Assembly (NCBI GenBank): GCA_001986395.2
Contig: MQVO02000316.1
Span: 1 to 10,189, forward strand
Origin: Irpex lacteus
Taxonomy: Eukaryota > Basidiomycota > Agaricomycetes > Polyporales > Irpicaceae
Length of the DNA stretch: 10,189 bases
Direction: 5' to 3'
This document shows positions 7,469 through 10,189 of the stretch, one piece after another (the first letter of the stretch is position 1; each line of letters begins with the position of its first letter). The position numbers were made by a program, and so were the translations under genes. The notes below the pieces were generated by a model that ran no database searches, had not been told where the DNA came from, and was given only the letters and a program-made list of their open reading frames with translations.

Positions 7469-7613
7469 TTTAGCTAAACAGTTCTAGGGTTAGAAGGAAG
7501 TATAGTATTAGCTCTAGCACACGGATTTTTATCCTGTGGCTTATTTATATAAAATATATGCAGGTGCCGTATTATACAATAGAACTGGAACAAGAATGAC
7601 TTCTTTTTATAGA
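7469..7613 (+). pseudogene. nad4: Fragment of NADH dehydrogenase subunit 4
   Basis: The plus strand reads TVLGLEGSIVLALAHGFLSC then GLFI, and after a frame change AGAVLYNRTGTRMTSFYR. This is the conserved NAD4 region where an (I/L)EG...L(A)HG(F)xSxGLF helix is followed by GxLYxRxxTR. NAD4 is a proton-pumping membrane subunit of respiratory complex I. Only about 45 of some 480 residues are present. There is an in-frame TAA just before TVLG (7475-7477), and about seven extra bases in the TATAAAATATAT between GLFI and AGAV break the frame. It stops 15 bp before the second palindromic repeat. It is a dead scrap; a complete nad4 presumably lies elsewhere in the genome. Confidence 0.85.
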
Positions 7614-7627
7614 TAAATACTACCAAA

Positions 7628-7718
7628 CCCAAAAAACTAGGGTCGCGGTAGAAATAATCCCCAAAAAAACTAGTTAGAATTATTTATAATACCTAGTTTT
7701 TGGGGATGTTTTTTGGGG
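7628..7718. repeat. Palindromic repeat, copy 2, with flanking half-copies
   Basis: CCCCAAAAAAACTAG (7659-7673) and CTAGTTTTTGGGG (7693-7705) form the same palindrome as 1510-1554, with seven A against five T, and the centre again begins TTAGAATT. A left half-copy CCCAAAAAACTAG at 7628-7640 is identical to the left arm of copy 1. A right half-copy TTTTTTGGGG lies at about 7709-7718, so the locus looks nested. The copies at 1510 and 7659 match better in direct than in inverted orientation. Confidence 0.8.
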
Positions 7719-7836
7719 AAGTCTACTTTTATTTAAAAATTCTAAGTATAAAAGTTCACATGAATAAGTGGAAAGTGGATAGTAACTAAATTATGTTTAA
7801 AAAACATCTAAATTTTGATTTTATTTTTATTTATTC

Positions 7837-7854
7837 CCTTTTTTATAAAATAAG
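7837..7854. repeat. CC-T6 ... AAGG hairpin
   Basis: CCTTTTTTATAAAATAAGG is a weak member of the CC-Tn...GG family, about 25 bp before the 3' end of tRNA-Lys. Its arms pair imperfectly. Confidence 0.3.
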
Positions 7855-7876
7855 GAGGTAAATACAGGAGGAATAT

Positions 7877-7947
7877 GAAAGCACCTGGACTCGAACCAGG
7901 ACTTTCTCCTTAAAAGGAGACACTCAAACCACTCAAGTTCTGCTTCC
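7877..7947 (-). tRNA. trnK: tRNA, probably Lys (UUU), with six-base anticodon loop
   Basis: On the minus strand a cloverleaf of 71 nt folds with acceptor GGAAGCA/UGCUUUC, D stem ACUU/GAGU, anticodon stem UCUCC/GGAGA and a perfect T stem CCUGG/CCAGG with loop UUCGAGU. The short variable region (AAGU) excludes a class II leucine tRNA. The anticodon loop is UUUUAA, one base too short. One more U gives UUUUUAA, the usual lysine UUU loop. It is therefore either a tRNA-Lys with a homopolymer sequencing deletion, or a damaged copy. Confidence 0.75.
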
Positions 7948-8066
7948 TTATTGTATCTATTGATATTAGCTTACCCTCCTAACACAAACCTATTAAAAAG
8001 AATATAAATATTTCTTTTTTTAAGGCATAAACTCTCCACTTATCCACCCTGCCCCTTATTTTATAT

Positions 8067-8137
8067 TTACATAATCAGATTTCGAACTGATGACATCTAT
8101 TTGGAAGACAGAAGTTATACCCCTTAACTATACTCGC
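8067..8137 (-). tRNA. trnG: tRNA-Gly (UCC) with an unpaired acceptor stem
   Basis: On the minus strand the D stem GUUA/UAAC, anticodon stem UCUGU/AUAGA and loop CUUCCAA (UCC, glycine) are regular. The T stem AUCAG/CUGAU pairs fully but around an eight-base loop UUCGAAAU. The acceptor strands GCGAGUA and UAUGUAA pair only at the inner three positions. It is either a pseudogene whose 3' end was replaced, or a tRNA needing acceptor editing as known in some fungal and protist mitochondria. It lies 119 bp upstream of tRNA-Lys on the same strand. Confidence 0.7.
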
Positions 8138-8454
8138 TTATCTTTATATAAAAAAATTAGATATATAATATCAATTAAAAAAAAATAACAATATATTACA
8201 TAATTTTTTTATTGTAATATATTTATACTCTTTTATGCCCTTTAATACTTTATTATAGCTTAAAATAAAAAGAAAAGGTGAGATTAAAAATTATTGTAAT
8301 AATTTTTAATAAAAGAACATCATATATATTTAAAATCATTAATTTTATGTTTCCCCTTAAAATTTATACCTATTTGACTATCTATTGTATAAATATATAA
8401 TTATCCTAAAACCTAATTTAATTAAAATAGAGTAGTACTTTGTGTTTTAAAAAA
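8138..8454. other. A+T-rich spacer with two strong hairpins
   Basis: AATATATTACA (8190-8200) and TGTAATATATT (8213-8223) are perfect inverted repeats with a 12-base loop. ATTAAAAATTATT (8283-8295) and AATAATTTTTAAT (8298-8310) form a nearly loopless 13-bp palindrome. No coding or tRNA signal was seen. These could be processing or termination structures on either side. Confidence 0.5.
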
Positions 8455-8694
8455 TTGCCTGACAGTCAAAAAGAGTTTAATGCTGAAGCAAATCAACTTA
8501 AAAAAATTATCCTTCATTTTTCGATAAAGAAAGTGAAAACACTACAAAGGAAGGTTTAGAGCAACTTAAGGAATATCTTGAACAGAAGCTAAACAAGCTA
8601 AAAAAAATATGATGAGGTTAATACTTATCATGAAAATAAAAAAATTAAACAAGATTTTAGCCAAGTTGTGAATGATTTAAAAAATTTACAGTAA
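8455..8694 (+). pseudogene. Small coiled-coil protein, two frameshifts (orf e)
   Basis: The plus strand holds three successive pieces in different phases: LPDSQKEFNAEANQLKK; FDKESENTTKEGLEQLKEYL, EQKLNKLKK; and YDEVNTYHENKKIKQDFSQV, VNDLKNLQ, with TAA at 8692-8694. A lost base near 8510 and one extra A in the run of eight (8600-8607) compensate, so the corrected length stays 240 bp, or 79 residues. Leucines at heptad-like spacing among Lys and Glu predict a coiled coil. There is no ATG: the frame begins at TTG (8455), possibly a mutated ATG, or the gene is truncated at 5'. Its style resembles orf d. It lies outside the palindromic repeats and on the other strand. Function not recognised. Confidence 0.55.
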
Positions 8695-8728
8695 GGATAA
8701 TAATGAAGTTATTAAAATTTAAATTTAA

Positions 8729-8772
8729 GCTACTATAGCTCAACGGTTAAAACAGAGCACTGTTAATTGTCT
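8729..8772 (+). pseudogene. trnN: 5' half of a tRNA, probably Asn (GUU)
   Basis: GCTACTATAGCTCAACGGTT is a normal acceptor 5' strand plus D arm (D stem GCTC/GAGC), followed by CTGTTAA, the asparagine GUU loop. The 5' side of the anticodon stem is missing, and no T arm or matching acceptor strand follows. It is a truncated copy immediately after orf e. Confidence 0.55.
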
Positions 8773-8839
8773 CAATAGGGCATGATAATATTAAAATGAT
8801 ACAGTAAATTATTAATAATTATTATATAGCTACTTTCCT

Positions 8840-9012
8840 TATTCCCGGGAGAGCTAGCTCTCACTGTATTACCCTGGCACAATATTTAGACAGGACTATA
8901 AATTTATATCAATCATTCTTTAATATAAACCCTTAAATTTAATTAATTACAAATAACAATTACATACAATTAAGTACCTTCACTATAATCCCTAACTGCT
9001 GGACACTATTCT
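8840..9012 (-). pseudogene. rns: Fragment of small-subunit rRNA with a gap in the 530 loop
   Basis: On the minus strand, in the correct order, are CCAGCAG...GTGAAGG (like helix 15 to 16 of 16S), then AGTCCTGTCTAAATATTGTGCCAG directly joined to GGTAATACAG and GAGAGCTAGC. The second part matches the near-universal stretch around the 530 loop (helix 18), but the seven bases normally between GTGCCAG and GGTAATAC are absent. The distance between the two blocks (about 120 bp) is close to the usual spacing. The loss falls in the decoding centre, so this piece should not work in a ribosome. A 14-bp perfect palindrome GAGAGCTAGCTCTC lies at 8849-8862 at its 3' end. Confidence 0.5.
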
Positions 9013-9031
9013 CCTTTTTTTTTTATTAAGG
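9013..9031. repeat. CC-T10 ... AAGG hairpin
   Basis: CC, ten T, ATT and AAGG form a short CCTT/AAGG stem. It is the fifth member of the family and sits between tRNA-Val and the SSU fragment. Confidence 0.35.
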
Positions 9032-9036
9032 CAACT

Positions 9037-9109
9037 AAAAAATATTAAACTCGAACCAATACTAATTTTGTGTGTAAAACAAATGCTATACCAATTAAGC
9101 AAATCCCTT
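9037..9109 (-). tRNA. trnV: tRNA-Val (UAC)
   Basis: On the minus strand a full cloverleaf of 73 nt folds with acceptor AAGGGAU/AUUUUUU (three G-U pairs), D stem GCU/AGC, anticodon stem UUUGU/ACAAA with loop UUUACAC (UAC, valine), and T stem AUUGG/UUAAU (two G-U) with loop UUCGAGU. The many G-U pairs make it weaker than tRNA-Asp, but every stem closes. It lies between the LSU and SSU rRNA pieces, all on the same strand. Confidence 0.8.
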
Positions 9110-9124
9110 TTGTGTATATTTTAT

Positions 9125-9535
9125 TAATAAAATAATTATACTCCTATACTACTAAACCTGTGTCGGTTTAGGGTACGATAATATCATGGTATTAGGCCAT
9201 AACAATTACATTGTTTTCTTGACCCCATACATCTTCCGATGCACAAGATTTGCTGTAACTCGCTCATCGGCTAATAACCTTAGAGATCGTCCTAACTCAA
9301 GACTGTACAACATTGTCTTGAAACCCTTTTACTTACGGTGTGTATGATTATACATACATTATACTACTCATGTTGACATTATCACTTCCACGTCGTCCAA
9401 ATAATAAATCACTATTCTTCAATCGAGTGGAATGCTCCACTACTCCTTAATTTATATATTTTTTATGTTATACAGATTAACTAAAGGCATAGTTAAAGAT
9501 TCTACTTCTAATTAAGACCAACGGTTTCATTTTAT
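9125..9535 (-). rRNA. rnl: Fragment of large-subunit rRNA (end of domain II and domain III)
   Basis: The minus strand aligns by eye, in order, with E. coli 23S from about 1050 to 1670: GTTGG-CTTA-AGAAGTAG (GTPase-centre region), GGAGCATTCC, GGACGACGTGGAAGTGATAA then TGTCAACATGAGTAG, AAGTAAAAGGGTTTC, TTAGCCGATGAGCGAGTTAC, and finally CGTACC-CTAAACCGACACAGG. Internal helices such as TCAAGAC/GTCTTGA and GTGTATG/TACATAC are intact, so this piece looks less damaged than the SSU one. Upstream (domain I) and downstream (domains IV-VI, with the peptidyl transferase centre) parts are absent. They are replaced by an opposite-strand tRNA-Tyr and by tRNA-Val. It could be one module of a split rRNA, or a leftover of a rearranged copy. 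Confidence 0.75.
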
Positions 9536-9590
9536 TGCTTCAGGGCACCCTATAAGAAATAAAATGAAAAGAGGGACCTCTTTTCTCAAA

Positions 9591-9673
9591 AGGAAACTCC
9601 TTTACGGTAAGAAGGGGTGAGCTGTAAACTCAGTAGCTAGATGCTTTTAAGAGTTCGAATCTCTTGTTTCCTA
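9591..9673 (+). tRNA. trnY: tRNA-Tyr (GUA), class II
   Basis: The acceptor AGGAAAC/GUUUCCU is perfect and followed by discriminator A (9673). The D stem is CUUU/AAGG. The anticodon loop CUGUAAA gives GUA for tyrosine, on a stem UGAG/CUCA whose outer pair is G-G. A long variable arm (AGC/GCU) and T stem AAGAG/CUCUU with loop UUCGAAU complete the class II form kept by fungal mitochondria and bacteria. It is transcribed opposite to the rRNA pieces. Confidence 0.92.
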
Positions 9674-9693
9674 AACTATTTTTAGTTATATAG

Positions 9694-10002
9694 CCACGTT
9701 TCTCAGATATCGCTTTTGCAATTATTACAGGATTAGTTACAGTATCAACTGGATTAATCTTAGAACATTTAATATTAAGAGATATATGGATAGTATATAA
9801 AGAAGTGCAAACTGAAGAGAAAACTTTAGATTCAATTGTAGATTCAACTCTAGATCAAATAGTAGATTCAACAACAGAAATTGGAATACAAGTAGAGCCT
9901 CTAGAAACTTACACTCAACCTATTGATTCTATTGCTAATATTCCTAATTTAGATTATCCTGTAATGGAACCCACTTTAATTAGTAGTATACCTGAAACTT
10001 AA
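9694..10002 (+). CDS. Membrane-anchored acidic protein, start uncertain (orf f)
   Basis: An open frame follows a TAG at 9691-9693 and runs to TAA at 10000-10002. It begins PRFSDIAFAIITGLVTVSTG, LILEHLILRDIW: a hydrophobic segment of about 20 residues. An acidic, Thr/Ser/Pro-rich tail follows, with a duplicated octamer (TLDSIVDS, TLDQIVDS) and an end rich in proline and isoleucine. No ATG precedes the membrane part. A GTG at 9805 would give only the tail, and the ATT codons at 9721/9724 are other possibilities. The frame just upstream also looks coding (LFLVI), so a mutated ATG or a loss of the 5' end by the adjacent tRNA-Tyr (18 bp away) is likely. Codon use is mitochondrial-like. The family is not recognised. 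Confidence 0.5.
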   Translation, partial: PRFSDIAFAIITGLVTVSTGLILEHLILRDIWIVYKEVQTEEKTLDSIVDSTLDQIVDSTTEIGIQVEPLETYTQPIDSIANIPNLDYPVMEPTLISSIPET

Positions 10003-10073
10003 TTTTTTTTAAATCCGAACGAATAACTTTTTATTTTAATTAATTTTTAGTTTAGTTATATAATATTTCAGGC

Positions 10074-10118
10074 TTATATTACAAAGGGTTATATTACAAG
10101 GGGTTATATTACAAGGGG
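10074..10118. repeat. Three tandem copies of a 15-bp unit
   Basis: TTATATTACAAAGGG (10074-10088) is followed by two copies of TTATATTACAAGGGG (10089-10103 and 10104-10118) and a partial TTATA. It begins about 70 bp after the stop of orf f. The unit ends in GGGG, as do the looser repeats at 1757-1865. Confidence 0.85.
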
Positions 10119-10189
10119 TTATAAAATAAGATTATATTATATTATATTACACTATACTATTTAACTTCAATTTTCATTTAAATATAAGG

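Noticed and set aside
10074..10118. CRISPR-like array
   Set aside because: The units are directly adjacent with no spacers.

Overview
The window looks like fungal-type mitochondrial DNA. It is strongly A+T-rich, crowded with stop codons outside genes, and carries mitochondrial-style tRNAs, pieces of rRNA and of nad4, and a protein-primed family B DNA polymerase (dpo) of the kind found on fungal mitochondrial linear plasmids. One TGA inside the polymerase reading frame makes sense only as tryptophan (mould mitochondrial code 4). The species cannot be named; the complex I fragment argues against a Saccharomyces-type lineage that has lost nad genes.

Layout. 1-104 (+): C-terminal end of an unidentified reading frame. 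105-920: A+T-rich spacer with a poly-T/poly-A hairpin. 921-1186 (+): a decayed fragment of a second dpo that ends in a fold-back. 1187-1402: GC-richer block of hairpins. 1414-1485 (-): tRNA-Asp. 1510-1554: palindromic repeat, copy 1. 1879-4814 (-): dpo, complete from ATG to stop except for one frameshift in a run of nine T. 5579-7117 (-): four closely spaced small reading frames, two with membrane segments, one mixed and one acidic and soluble, all broken by frameshifts. 7134-7184: twin hairpin. 7469-7613 (+): nad4 fragment. 7628-7718: palindromic repeat, copy 2 plus half-copies. 7877-8137 (-): tRNA-Lys and tRNA-Gly, both abnormal. 8455-8694 (+): frameshifted coiled-coil reading frame. 8729-8772 (+): half tRNA-Asn. 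8840-9012 (-): SSU rRNA piece with a deletion in the 530 loop. 9037-9109 (-): tRNA-Val. 9125-9535 (-): LSU rRNA piece. 9591-9673 (+): tRNA-Tyr. 9694-10002 (+): membrane-anchored acidic reading frame. 10074-10118: 15-bp tandem repeat.

Interpretation. dpo and the four small frames lie on the same strand between the two palindromic repeats (about 1.5-7.7 kb), each repeat near a tRNA. This is the shape expected of an integrated plasmid or virus-like replicon now decaying inside mtDNA. The flanks are a patchwork of truncated mitochondrial genes (nad4, rns, rnl, trnN, a second dpo), consistent with repeated recombination and insertion. Most frameshifts are one-base changes at or beside homopolymers, so sequencing error must be excluded before calling every one real. 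The small frames carry many more per kilobase than dpo, which favours genuine decay for at least part of them.
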